In this document: positions 7,933 to 15,964 of the stretch, in pieces
Layout: every line of letters starts with the position of its first letter
Numbering within the stretch: position 1 is the stretch's first letter
Assembly (NCBI GenBank): GCA_964404595.1
Contig: CAYOKQ010000002.1
Span: 1 to 47,462 of the forward strand
Source: CAYJXA01 sp964404595
GTDB taxonomy: Archaea; Nanobdellota; Nanobdellia; Woesearchaeales; GW2011-AR9
Length of the DNA stretch: 47,462 nt
Reading direction: 5' to 3'
Program-made: the position numbers and the translations under genes
The notes under the pieces: model-generated
The model's database searches: none
Told to the model about the DNA's origin: nothing
Seen by the model: only the letters and a program-made list of their open reading frames with translations

Positions 7933-8592
7933 TCATAACCGTTCCCGGATAAGCATAAATGCTTCCGCGGCTTCTATGCCTGCTTCAGCTCCCCTGGATC
8001 TTGCTTTATACTCTGCTGCTTTTACCGAGCGAGGGTGAGGATACTCTCGTAATTCAGTGGTATAAAGTGTTAGAGCCTCCAGTTTCTGGTGCAATTGGGC
8101 AGTAATATTTACGTAAGTGGTTGGGATGAATTGCTGAAAATATTGGGAACTTTGCTCGCTCTCGCTTAAAGTCTCATATGAGTAAATCTTTTTCAGATCT
8201 GGGGAGAGGATAAATTTTGCTGCGACCATCGCGCACTGAAAGGTCAATTGATGGTCACGATGCAAATCTCCCTGGTGGGGAATAAACAATATTTCCGGCT
8301 TTATTTCTTCGATTATTTCTCGGAGTTTATGATTTATTTGGTTTTGCGCAATAGTGTCCAGATGCGCAGCAGTAAAATCACAGAAATGCACTTTAGTGAT
8401 GCCCAGAAAATCGGCTACCTGCAATATTTCTGCCCTCTTTTCGATAAGCATTTGAGCGCCATAATATTGTTCCTCACCTTTGGTCATGATGCACAGATGA
8501 ACTTTATCTCCTGCAGTGACATGTTTTGCGATGGTGCCGCCACAGCCAAGTACTTCGTCATCAGGATGGGGAGCAATGATAAGGATGTTCAT
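7933..8592 (-). CDS. PIG-L/LmbE-family deacetylase
   Basis: 219 residues, the usual length for the family. The zinc-site motif PHPDDE is at residues 8-13 and the second His motif HRDH lies near residue 110. Members remove N-acetyl groups from GlcNAc-containing glycans, glycolipids and related compounds with a bound zinc ion. The start overlaps the stop of the WbqC-like gene by four bases (ATGA), so the two proteins are likely made together. Here it may deacetylate a sugar or lipid-linked intermediate so that another acyl group can be added. Confidence 0.9.
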   Translation of the reverse strand: MNILIIAPHPDDEVLGCGGTIAKHVTAGDKVHLCIMTKGEEQYYGAQMLIEKRAEILQVADFLGITKVHFCDFTAAHLDTIAQNQINHKLREIIEEIKPEILFIPHQGDLHRDHQLTFQCAMVAAKFILSPDLKKIYSYETLSESEQSSQYFQQFIPTTYVNITAQLHQKLEALTLYTTELREYPHPRSVKAAEYKARSRGAEAGIEAAEAFMLIRERL

Positions 8593-9266
8593 GGTAATCC
8601 TCGTAATATATTTTTACTTTGTGGGCCGCAATTCATTAATAAATCTAATGCACTCATGTTCGGCAGGAACTCTCCATAAAGCTGCGAGTACTGTGGATGC
8701 TTGAAATTGGTATATTCTACCGGTATGTTATTTTTCTGGAAAAGAGAAACATCCAAATACGCTGCGCCCATACCTGAGAGATAGCAGGTGGCAGGTAGGT
8801 TTTGACAAATAGAGATAAGCAGATCATTTTTCTCTCCTTGTTTTAGAAGGGAGGAACTGCGCACGATTTTAGTTTTGATGCCAAGCTCCTTCGCAAAAAA
8901 TTCAATGAGGGCAATATTTAACTCACACAACAAATTCCAAGAGTGAGCATAGATTTCTTGAAGCATCGGAAAATAGGCGGCAAAATACGGCGCTTTCGCA
9001 TAATTAGCTACAAAAGATTGCAGATGCTTCTTCTTCCAGTCATTTCGGTTGTCAATTCTTACTTCATTGATCTTCTGCCCAAAGGAATGCAGCACCGGAA
9101 CCGTAATCCACTGCGGACCTTGTGATGTCTTAATCCTGTTCCTATTCTGAAATCCGTTTTTTTGGAACTGGACATCATCGAGCAGCACAAATATATCGCT
9201 CTGGCTCATTTTATACAAAAATCCCAAATAAGGAAGATGTTCCGGCTGGTGGATGGCAATTTTCAT
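8589..9266 (-). CDS. WbqC-like family protein
   Basis: 225 residues. The N-terminus MKIAIHQPEHLPYLGFLYK and the following DDVQFQKNGFQNRNRI are the recognised signature of the WbqC-like family found in O-antigen and other surface-polysaccharide clusters. The reaction is not well established in this family; a role in sugar N-acylation or amide formation has been suggested by context. Here it is 2 bases from the SpsF-PseG fusion gene and overlaps the deacetylase gene, an arrangement that fits a deacetylate-then-reacylate step (inference). Confidence 0.85.
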   Translation of the reverse strand: MKIAIHQPEHLPYLGFLYKMSQSDIFVLLDDVQFQKNGFQNRNRIKTSQGPQWITVPVLHSFGQKINEVRIDNRNDWKKKHLQSFVANYAKAPYFAAYFPMLQEIYAHSWNLLCELNIALIEFFAKELGIKTKIVRSSSLLKQGEKNDLLISICQNLPATCYLSGMGAAYLDVSLFQKNNIPVEYTNFKHPQYSQLYGEFLPNMSALDLLMNCGPQSKNILRGLP

Positions 9267-9268
9267 GG

Positions 9269-10987
9269 TTAGCCTTGCACGTGATGCCGAATAATGATAT
9301 CACAGATTTTAGTCGTAGCCGTTCCATCAATAATCTGCTGCCCTTGTGCCGACATTCTCTTGCGCAAATCTATATTCTCGCAGAGTTGTTGGATTTTTTT
9401 CTTTAACTGCTCATTACTCCATGAATCACCATGACCAAGATATATCGTAGTTCCTGCATCTTCAAAAGCGCGGCAATACCATTCCTGATGACTTGCGTGT
9501 TGTGAATCATAATCTGAACTCATGCTGATTGTGGGTACGCCGCAGCGGGCAAATTCAAATAAGGTATTTCCGCCACCCGAAATTCCGATATCTGCCTGCT
9601 CCATTTTTTCCTTCACATTATGTACGTCCTGAAGTATTGTGACATTGAAAGAGGATGTACATACCTGATCCTTGATTGTGGACCCGAGAATGATTGTAAA
9701 ATGGATCGCGTTAAATTCTTGGCTCACTTCCATGATTTTCTGAATTTGCTGATCATGCACATTCCCGCCACCGAGCAATACCACTATTTCTTTGACTAAA
9801 GATTTGATTATTTTTGGCTCAATATTGGCAAATTCCTGGCGCAAAGGAAGATAATTCAGCCCATTATAATAGGCTGCACTGGTTGGAAAATGAGAGTGTG
9901 GAAAAGAATTAATAATAACCTCCCCACGCACATTTCTGGCAATCTCGCTATCAATAAACCGAACTTTTAATGCCCGATTCAGCGGTTCCGAGCTGGAATC
10001 ATCCAGATGTTTGCGTAGGTCGGTAATGATAATGTCTGGATTCTCATTGACAACATCCTGTCGAAACAAAGATTCTTCAAATATTTTGGTTCCATACATT
10101 TGTTCTTTTATTTTTTCATATGCTTCTGGCACGGTATAGTAGGTAACGTCTAATTTAGGAAAAATATCCCGCAGTGCCCTGCACACAGTCAAACTTCGCA
10201 TGATGTGCCCCATGCCAATCTCGCCATTGCCATCAGCGCGTACAAAGAGCTTCATGGTCTTAGGTGAGAGCAATCGTGGATTTTGGCGTACTGCCTTGAG
10301 CAGATCTAAAGGTGTAAAAGTGCCCCCTTGCTGTTTCATAACCTCCTTCACAACACCTTCCATAAATGCAAAATCCTGCGCGGTGTCAATGGTGAAATAA
10401 AGGCGGTAACTTTGCTTTTCTTTTTCAACGGGATGTTGATAAATCTTATATTTTTCAGGATGCTGTAAAATCCACTCGTCCAAATGCTCGCGATGTTCAT
10501 CGGTTTCTGCCAACTCCACTGACTCTTTCAATGCGCCGGTAGAAATAACTTCCACCCCAAATCCACACGGCAGTCCCATTGGATGATTATAATTGATGCT
10601 CAAATCAGCTTTCTGCTGCTCATGGACATGAATTAAATTATCTACTTCTGATGCATCTATGAATGGGGAATCAGCACACACACGAACAATGTAGTCATAC
10701 GTTTGACCAGCTTTTTTTTCTTGTTCTACAACGTCCCAGAATCGCTGCAGCACATTATCTTCCGAGCCACAAAAAAGGGCAATACCTAGCTTTTGGCAAA
10801 TCTCTTTTAAAGGATAATTTTCTTCTCCTGATCCCGTGGCAAGATAAATAGCGTCAAGGCTACGGCATTGCTGCAATGCAGACAAGGTATGCTCAACTAT
10901 CGTTTTCTCACCCAGCTTCATCAGGATTTTTCCTGGCAGGCGTTTTGAACCAACGCGTGCCTGCACGATGGCGATTGTTCTTGGCAT
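9269..10987 (-). CDS. Fusion of SpsF-type cytidylyltransferase and PseG-type UDP-sugar hydrolase
   Basis: 572 residues, roughly the sum of the two usual proteins. Residues 1-240 match the SpsF-type cytidylyltransferase family: the nucleotide-binding start QARVGSKRLPGKIL and the acidic site RVCADSPFID. Residues about 245-570 match PseG, the hydrolase that removes UDP in pseudaminic-acid synthesis: RADGNGEIGMGH with the catalytic His, and a GT-B-like second half with SGGGNTLFEFARCGVPTIS. Together they would release the trideoxy sugar from UDP and later activate the nonulosonic acid as the CMP form. The start at 10987 lies 27-28 bases from a TATA box, so this gene opens the four-gene operon. The NeuB-family gene upstream on the same strand supplies the middle step. 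Confidence 0.88.
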   Translation of the reverse strand: MPRTIAIVQARVGSKRLPGKILMKLGEKTIVEHTLSALQQCRSLDAIYLATGSGEENYPLKEICQKLGIALFCGSEDNVLQRFWDVVEQEKKAGQTYDYIVRVCADSPFIDASEVDNLIHVHEQQKADLSINYNHPMGLPCGFGVEVISTGALKESVELAETDEHREHLDEWILQHPEKYKIYQHPVEKEKQSYRLYFTIDTAQDFAFMEGVVKEVMKQQGGTFTPLDLLKAVRQNPRLLSPKTMKLFVRADGNGEIGMGHIMRSLTVCRALRDIFPKLDVTYYTVPEAYEKIKEQMYGTKIFEESLFRQDVVNENPDIIITDLRKHLDDSSSEPLNRALKVRFIDSEIARNVRGEVIINSFPHSHFPTSAAYYNGLNYLPLRQEFANIEPKIIKSLVKEIVVLLGGGNVHDQQIQKIMEVSQEFNAIHFTIILGSTIKDQVCTSSFNVTILQDVHNVKEKMEQADIGISGGGNTLFEFARCGVPTISMSSDYDSQHASHQEWYCRAFEDAGTTIYLGHGDSWSNEQLKKKIQQLCENIDLRKRMSAQGQQIIDGTATTKICDIIIRHHVQG

Positions 10988-11010
10988 GATTTATCAAGCA
11001 TAAAGAACCA

Positions 11011-11018
11011 TTTATAAA
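11011..11018 (-). promoter_or_regulatory. TATA box for the SpsF-PseG fusion operon
   Basis: TTTATAAA is centred 27-28 bases upstream of the ATG at 10987 on the minus strand, which fits a leaderless transcript. The sequence is its own reverse complement, so direction is assigned from the start-codon spacing. Confidence 0.65.
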
Positions 11019-11024
11019 GTTTAG

Positions 11025-11231
11025 GAGTTTAAAGTCCAGATTTATGGTGAAGAAGGAGACGTTCTTATTATTTATAAAGACGGAGTGGTAAGCGAAAGCA
11101 TAGAGGTAACTGAAGAGATGATTATTGATACTTTGGTATTTGAGCATAACCATCAGAGAATTGAAGAGAAATTACCTGCATTTTCAGGAGTAGATTTTCA
11201 AAGCCCATTAGTAGCATCAGTGGGTGCGTAA
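11025..11231 (+). pseudogene. Possible C-terminal coding remnant between two minus-strand genes
   Basis: A plus-strand frame free of stops from 11025 to a TAA at 11229-11231 gives about 68 residues with natural-looking composition (for example VQIYGEEGDVLIIYKDG and later TEEMIIDTLVF). It follows an in-frame TAG at 11022-11024 and contains no plausible ATG near its start, so it looks like a gene piece that has lost its 5' end, or a small protein using an unusual start. It lies between the SpsF-PseG fusion and the NeuB-family gene, which point the other way. No family recognised. Confidence 0.3.
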
Positions 11232-11239
11232 ATTTCTTC

Positions 11240-12283
11240 CTATCTGTCAGTAATATCTTCCCAGCGGATAAAGCTGTCTTTTTTAATATCTTTATTTACT
11301 TTGGCGCCCAGAACTGCTTTATAATGGATGGGCCATATTCCTTCACCTGGCCTTTTTACGATCGTATTTTCCTCCGTAAGAATTTCACCTCTCTTAATAT
11401 CTTTCCAGGCAATAAAACTTTTTCTAAAGCCTTTGGCAGTTTTCTTTTCTCCGTCGAGAACGTATTTCTGGGAGGTGCCCAGTGCTTCCTGGGCTATTCT
11501 TATTCCTTTGCACATTTCTTTAAATTCGGTAGGTTCTAAGGCGAAAAAAGTGTCTGTTCCGGGATCCTGGCGCGATAAGCAAAAATGTTTTTCAATCATG
11601 CAGGCTCCCAGCGCCGCGGCGGCAACAGGTGTGAAAATATCGGCGGTATGGTCTGAAAATCCCACCGGAAAACCAAAGGCATGCTTGAATGTCTCCATAA
11701 CTCGAAGATTGGCATCTTTGGGATCGTTGGGATAAATAGATGTCGTTTGAAATAATAATATCTTTTCATTTCCTTCTTCTTTTATTGCTTCTATTGCCAT
11801 CGATATTTCAGTCATGGTAGAAATTCCGGTAGACATAAGAATCGGTTTTCCTTTTCTGGCGATATACTTGAGCAAGGGAATATTGGTAATCTCATCTGCT
11901 CCTGTTTTATAAGCGTCAGTATCCAGTTGTTCTAAAATATCGGCCGTTTCCCTACAGCTGGGGGTAGAAAATACAATCATCCCTTTTTGTCGGATATACT
12001 CAAAGATTTCCCGATGCGAATCGATATCCACTTCAAATTTTTTGACGATCTCATACTGGCTAATCTCTCCCAAGCCTTTGACTTCAAATCGCGAGCCGGG
12101 CTGGGCAATTTTGTCGGCAATATAAGTCTGTAATTTGACTGCATCTGCACCTGCTTCATGGGCGTAGTCGACCATCTTTTTTGCCTGTTCTACTGTTTCA
12201 TAATTGCCGCCGATTTCCGCGATGATGAATATAGGATAACCCGGACCGATGGTTCTCTTTCCTATAGTAATCTCTTGAGCCAT
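11240..12283 (-). CDS. neuB: NeuB/PseI/LegI-family nonulosonic acid synthase
   Basis: 347 residues, the normal family length. The TIM barrel carries the family signatures IAEIGGNYE, ADAVKLQTY, FSTPSCRETAD and VGFSDHTAD; the C-terminal part (about 290-345, RSFIAWKDIKRGEILTEEN onward) is the SAF antifreeze-like domain. These enzymes condense phosphoenolpyruvate with a six-carbon amino sugar to give a nine-carbon acid such as sialic, legionaminic or pseudaminic acid. Which acid is made cannot be told from the sequence; the neighbouring PseG-type hydrolase favours a pseudaminic- or legionaminic-type product. The ATG at 12283 is about 30 bases from the shared palindromic TATA box, and the gene reads away from the ASCH-like gene on the other side. 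Confidence 0.9.
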   Translation of the reverse strand: MAQEITIGKRTIGPGYPIFIIAEIGGNYETVEQAKKMVDYAHEAGADAVKLQTYIADKIAQPGSRFEVKGLGEISQYEIVKKFEVDIDSHREIFEYIRQKGMIVFSTPSCRETADILEQLDTDAYKTGADEITNIPLLKYIARKGKPILMSTGISTMTEISMAIEAIKEEGNEKILLFQTTSIYPNDPKDANLRVMETFKHAFGFPVGFSDHTADIFTPVAAAALGACMIEKHFCLSRQDPGTDTFFALEPTEFKEMCKGIRIAQEALGTSQKYVLDGEKKTAKGFRKSFIAWKDIKRGEILTEENTIVKRPGEGIWPIHYKAVLGAKVNKDIKKDSFIRWEDITDR

Positions 12284-12308
12284 ATCTTGGTTTTTCTTCG
12301 CAGATTCA

Positions 12309-12316
12309 TTTATAAA
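12309..12316. promoter_or_regulatory. Palindromic TATA box between divergent genes
   Basis: TTTATAAA lies about 30 bases before the minus-strand neuB ATG (12283) and about 33 bases before the plus-strand ATG at 12346. No second comparable element is visible in this short gap of 62 bases, so one symmetric element may be used in both directions. Confidence 0.5.
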
Positions 12317-12345
12317 GGTTGGGTATCTTTGTTCGAGGGGTCTTT

Positions 12346-12894
12346 ATGAGAAAAATACTACGAGGCACAAAAAAAGATGTCTTGGTTATTAAGCGCGGTG
12401 CGAAATTTGTGACTGTTTCGGCGCAGTATTTTTTCCGTCATCATTTCATTGATAGTATCATTCGCCTGCGACGGCAAGAATATTGTACTATTAGTAAAAA
12501 ATGGGACTATATCACTCATTTTAATCTGCAACCATCTAATCATCATGTAGGAAAAATCTATGCACTGCCTTTGATAGTCACGCCAGGATACTATACTCTA
12601 GATAAGGAAGTTTTACCCGTGCTTTCTTTTGACGATTGTGTTGTTGCCAGGTGTGTGGCAGTCAAAAATCTTTCGTATGACAACATTAAGAAAAATGATT
12701 TTAAATATAGTTTTCCCACCATTCAAAATGTCTCGCAGTTACAAAAAGCTATTCTTCAACGGTATGGCGAAAGTATGCCTCACCTATCACATACGCAAAT
12801 CTTATCGATAGGCGTGGCCATGACCACGATTAAAATAATGGGAACTTTATCCGAGCATGTTAAAAAAAAGCAGGCTGTACAGCATCAAGGATGA
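12346..12894 (+). CDS. Hypothetical protein, possibly ASCH/PUA-like
   Basis: 182 residues from the ATG at 12346; a TTG at 12319 lies too close to the TATA box to be the likely start. The protein begins with a basic stretch. The segment VARCVAVKNLSYDNIKKNDF followed by a helix with a run ending YGES resembles the strand-loop-helix ending of ASCH/PUA-like domains, which bind RNA or nucleotides, but this is a weak impression without a search. It faces the neuB gene across a 62-base gap. The function in relation to the glycan genes is unknown; it may be unrelated. Confidence 0.6.
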   Translation: MRKILRGTKKDVLVIKRGAKFVTVSAQYFFRHHFIDSIIRLRRQEYCTISKKWDYITHFNLQPSNHHVGKIYALPLIVTPGYYTLDKEVLPVLSFDDCVVARCVAVKNLSYDNIKKNDFKYSFPTIQNVSQLQKAILQRYGESMPHLSHTQILSIGVAMTTIKIMGTLSEHVKKKQAVQHQG

Positions 12895-12972
12895 ATCTCT
12901 TTTTTATGTTTTGTAGTTCATTGTTCAGGCTGGTTTGAGATACTGCTGGTTACGTGCATATCTTCCATAATC

Positions 12973-12980
12973 TTTATAAT
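12973..12980 (+). promoter_or_regulatory. TATA box ahead of a 16-residue leader frame
   Basis: TTTATAAT is centred 26-27 bases upstream of the ATG at 13003 and about 98 bases upstream of the main ATG at 13074. Transcription from here would produce a leader that carries the small frame 13003-13053. Confidence 0.45.
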
Positions 12981-13002
12981 CTCTATATCATCAAAGAAAG
13001 AT

Positions 13003-13053
13003 ATGCAACCAGACGATCGAATTAAATCCGTTGAAGGATATGCATTACAATGA
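13003..13053 (+). CDS. Possible 16-residue leader peptide (MQPDDRIKSVEGYALQ)
   Basis: An ATG at the expected leaderless start for the TATA box at 12973 opens a 16-codon frame ending in TGA at 13051-13053, 20 bases before the ATG of the TIM-barrel gene and in a different frame. If it is translated, it could couple or attenuate expression of the downstream gene. It is short enough to be chance; composition is ordinary. Confidence 0.3.
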   Translation: MQPDDRIKSVEGYALQ

Positions 13054-13073
13054 CTTGTAGGATTTTATAGACA

Positions 13074-14063
13074 ATGAAAATTTTGGCTAAAAGTGCGCTT
13101 CGAGGAACACAGCCGGAAATTCGTCGAGGTTTAGCGGTTGATGGCATTGAACTCGTATTTCTCGGAGGTGAAATTGATCGATATCAGCAGACTAGGGATG
13201 AAGTAATTCATGTTGCGGAATATTTTGCAGCCATAGGGTTAGAAGCACCCTGTGAAGAACAAGGCAGGCTCATCAGTCCTCTTTCCGATAACCATCTTAT
13301 TGCCGCAACAAGTAAAGATTACTTGCAGCGATGTGTGGAATTAATCAACGAGGTTCATCATCAAACCGGGAGAGAAGCTTATTTTCAGTATCAACATTCT
13401 TTTGCCGCTTTTAATGAGAGAGGAAAACCATTATCACGCTATCCTCGTGATGAGTTAGTACGGAAAGCAAGTGATTTTCATGCACAATTACAAAAAGATT
13501 CTGACGTGCCTCTGCAAGTAGAAAGTGCTACACCTATCTGCATCAGAGGAGGAAAGCCAGCATATGTGCCAATTATGACGCGAGGGGAAGACTTTACCGA
13601 TGGACAAATTTCGATTGCTTTGGATATAGCACATCTTGGTATTACTTTTTATACATGGTCCAAAGCGCAGCAACAGCAAGACGATTTGTATCTCATCGAG
13701 AGCCCCAGAGGAAGATTATGGGTAGAGATGGCAGATAAAGATCATCAAATCGGAAGTAGAATCAAACATTCCTCATCACTGCAGGATGCGATAACCGCTG
13801 AAATTATCGGCTTCATAAAAGAATATTCTGGCCTTATTGGTTCTCTGCAATTTTCCAATGCAAAAGCAGGAGTGGGAACTGACGATGGTGATGAAGGATA
13901 TGCAGGAGAAGATGGGCTTCTGGATGTTCCCAGAATCTTTCGGGAGGCAATAATACCTGCTAATATTTCGTATGTTATCCCGGAATACCAGGAAACCAAC
14001 TATCTTAATCCTGTACAGCAGCAGAAAGCAATAGCGATGGTGCGGGGATTACAAAGAACATGA
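13074..14063 (+). CDS. TIM-barrel sugar isomerase/epimerase-like protein (probable)
   Basis: 329 residues. No single signature is decisive, but the order of acidic and His residues on predicted strands is like xylose-isomerase-type TIM barrels: an early GIELVFLGGE, a central QVESATPI with a candidate metal Glu, and ALDIAHLGI with Asp and His. Such proteins isomerise, epimerise or dehydrate sugars or cleave DNA abasic sites. Its place beside neuB and the radical SAM gene suggests a sugar substrate (inference). It may be expressed from the promoter at 12973 with a 70-base leader. The next gene is convergent, with stops about 20 bases apart. Confidence 0.55.
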   Translation: MKILAKSALRGTQPEIRRGLAVDGIELVFLGGEIDRYQQTRDEVIHVAEYFAAIGLEAPCEEQGRLISPLSDNHLIAATSKDYLQRCVELINEVHHQTGREAYFQYQHSFAAFNERGKPLSRYPRDELVRKASDFHAQLQKDSDVPLQVESATPICIRGGKPAYVPIMTRGEDFTDGQISIALDIAHLGITFYTWSKAQQQQDDLYLIESPRGRLWVEMADKDHQIGSRIKHSSSLQDAITAEIIGFIKEYSGLIGSLQFSNAKAGVGTDDGDEGYAGEDGLLDVPRIFREAIIPANISYVIPEYQETNYLNPVQQQKAIAMVRGLQRT

Positions 14064-14083
14064 AGGCTTTTCTGGGAAATATT

Positions 14084-14503
14084 TCATATCCCCAACAACA
14101 CCAGCGCCACCAATGCCAACACCAATCCAACTATTTTTGTAGATGACAGCGAGGACTGAAATAACATCCACGCTCCCAAAGTAATCAGAATGGCCTGTAA
14201 ACTTACCACTCCGACAGTAAACCCGGGATTGGACGCGATTTCCATCGATCTGAGCATAAATAAGTTTCCCAGATAACTTAAGAGGGCAGCGAGTACCATG
14301 AGTCCAATAATGAGCCAGGTGATGGAAGCATTATTTTTGCCTGAAAAAAAGAGGACATGGATGCCATAGAAAAAAGCGCCGCCAATAAAAACACCCAGCA
14401 ATATTTTTGGGGTATCTACTCCAAGGATCATCAATCTCTTAAAGATTAAAATCATGCCTGAAAAGAACACCATCGCGAGCAAGGCATACACGAACCATTT
14501 CAT
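14084..14503 (-). CDS. DMT/EamA-type half-size membrane transporter
   Basis: 139 residues with about four to five membrane helices and the repeat seen in one half of drug/metabolite transporters (a Gly-rich helix such as LGVFIGGAFFYGI and a C-terminal IVGLVLALVALVLLGI). Half-size EamA and SMR-like members act as dimers, and some translocate amino-sugar-modified lipids. It starts 4 bases after the radical SAM gene, with a GGAG ribosome-binding site, so the two may act together, for example in making and moving a modified lipid or sugar (inference). Confidence 0.75.
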   Translation of the reverse strand: MKWFVYALLAMVFFSGMILIFKRLMILGVDTPKILLGVFIGGAFFYGIHVLFFSGKNNASITWLIIGLMVLAALLSYLGNLFMLRSMEIASNPGFTVGVVSLQAILITLGAWMLFQSSLSSTKIVGLVLALVALVLLGI

Positions 14504-14507
14504 TCTT

Positions 14508-15659
14508 TTACTCCAGTATATTCAGCATATTTTCCTCTTTCATCTCTTTATCTCGGATAGATGTTTCATCAAGCCGCAAGCCTTCGCTCTTGGCTTTATC
14601 GATATTCTTAAACTCAAAGCCCAAATCTCCACCGCGAACTGCATGATCGCCCAACTTGACTTTAATAATATCACGCCTATCCCCATCAAAGCATTCGGTG
14701 CAGGCCAGCATCTTCAATCGTTCATTCTTCAGTATTAATTCCCGCACCTTGCTCATTTCCGGGCCGTTCCACACTTCTGCTACACTTTGCTTGTTTAAAT
14801 CTCCTACAATATTGCGTTCATTAAAATCATTAATACATTGAACTACTTCTCCGCTCCACGTGACAACCATGCGTCTCCAAGGAACCGGGCAAAAATAGTG
14901 AGGATTCTGATCTTTATTTTTAAGGCTGTGGTCTTGCGTATCATTCACGGCAATTTCATCAACGATGGGGCCCAGGCTTTCATAATATTCTTCGGGATTA
15001 TCTTTGATGGCGGCAAAGACCGTCTGAACTTTCAATACTGGTTTTTTCAATCCCTTTTCTTTTTTAATTCGTTGAATGGTTTTGAGACGTTCTACAGCTT
15101 CGGGGTATTTGGAAGGTGCACGAATAGATTCATAGACTTTGCCAGTGCCATCAAATGAATTTGAAATCCAATCTATCCCTGCGTCAATAAGTTCGCGGGA
15201 TAATTTTTCATCCATATTCAGGCCGTTGGTGAGAGTAGAAACACTTTTAATGCCTTTTTGCTTGGCATAGCGCACCATTTCCGCAACTCGCGGATGCACC
15301 AGGGGCTCGCCCCTCCAGCTTAAGCGAATAGAATAGACACCATTGGCAGCAGCTTCGTCTACAATTCTTTTATATAATTCAAAATCAAGAAATCCCATAC
15401 TTTTATCTTTAAAATTAAAGCGTTGTTTCCAAATTTTATCCCGATAACACATGGGGCATTTCATATTGCAGGCATTGGTGGTTTCAATGTCAATATGATC
15501 TGGAAAACTGGGCAACATTCGCATTTTTGGATACCAATTCCATTTAATGCGATTAATAACATACCAGAACATATGCCCTCGCCCTCGATTGACCCAGAAG
15601 CGCAGCTGCTTATGCCAGCTGGTAGCACTATACTGCATAGAATGAATCTTTTTAGCCAT
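14508..15659 (-). CDS. Radical SAM/SPASM-domain protein
   Basis: 383 residues. The cluster motif TTNACNMKCPMC (Cys-x3-Cys-x2-Cys) binds a 4Fe-4S cluster that splits S-adenosylmethionine; a SPASM-type C-terminal part has CPVPW, VVQCINDFN and ACTECF, which can hold additional iron-sulfur clusters. An N-terminal stretch of about 60 residues precedes the core. Family members modify peptides, sugars or lipids. In surface-glycan clusters similar proteins are found beside glycosyltransferases. It has a TATA box about 33 bases upstream and is followed at 4 bases by the DMT half-transporter; the 2Fe-2S ferredoxin at 15965 on the other strand could supply electrons (inference). Confidence 0.88.
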   Translation of the reverse strand: MAKKIHSMQYSATSWHKQLRFWVNRGRGHMFWYVINRIKWNWYPKMRMLPSFPDHIDIETTNACNMKCPMCYRDKIWKQRFNFKDKSMGFLDFELYKRIVDEAAANGVYSIRLSWRGEPLVHPRVAEMVRYAKQKGIKSVSTLTNGLNMDEKLSRELIDAGIDWISNSFDGTGKVYESIRAPSKYPEAVERLKTIQRIKKEKGLKKPVLKVQTVFAAIKDNPEEYYESLGPIVDEIAVNDTQDHSLKNKDQNPHYFCPVPWRRMVVTWSGEVVQCINDFNERNIVGDLNKQSVAEVWNGPEMSKVRELILKNERLKMLACTECFDGDRRDIIKVKLGDHAVRGGDLGFEFKNIDKAKSEGLRLDETSIRDKEMKEENMLNILE

Positions 15660-15688
15660 ATTCTTTAAGATATCTTTCTTTTTTGGTC

Positions 15689-15696
15689 TTTATAAA
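15689..15696 (-). promoter_or_regulatory. TATA box for the radical SAM gene
   Basis: TTTATAAA centred about 33 bases upstream of the ATG at 15659 on the minus strand, leaving a leader of about 7 bases. Confidence 0.5.
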
Positions 15697-15735
15697 GTTT
15701 GTTGAAGAGGAATCTGCAATGGAATGTTCCATTAC

Positions 15736-15744
15736 TTTTATATT
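15736..15744 (+). promoter_or_regulatory. TATA box for the 15766 gene pair
   Basis: TTTTATATT centred about 26 bases upstream of the ATG at 15766, favouring that ATG over the in-frame ATG at 15724, which lies before the TATA box. Confidence 0.5.
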
Positions 15745-15765
15745 GTAGTATACAAAATTTGCCCT

Positions 15766-15963
15766 ATGCTCACTACTGATGAACGATTCCAACAACTTAT
15801 TGAGAAAATTCGCCTCATGGAGAAACATATTGCCACACATTGGGTGGAAGGAAAAAAATCTCCTCCACAAGAAGAAATAAAGATTCTGCACGAAGAAATG
15901 CGGTTTGCAATCAAAGAATTACAGGATCTGTATCGAACCATAAAAGTGTTTAAAACGATATAA
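15766..15963 (+). CDS. Small helical protein upstream of ferredoxin
   Basis: 65 residues from the ATG at 15766, which fits the promoter; an ATG at 15724 in the same frame would lie upstream of the TATA element. The sequence is almost entirely charged and Leu-rich helix (RFQQLIEKIRLMEKH and EEMRFAIKELQDLYRTIKVF), compatible with a coiled coil. It ends one base before the ferredoxin gene starts, so the two are cotranscribed and the proteins may interact. No family recognised. Confidence 0.6.
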   Translation: MLTTDERFQQLIEKIRLMEKHIATHWVEGKKSPPQEEIKILHEEMRFAIKELQDLYRTIKVFKTI

Positions 15964-15964
15964 A

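Noticed and set aside
10908..11153. Minus-strand frame of 81 codons overlapping the start of the SpsF-PseG gene
   Set aside because: It conflicts with the SpsF start motif QARVGSKRLPG and with the TATA box position, and its composition looks like the antisense of the plus-strand remnant.
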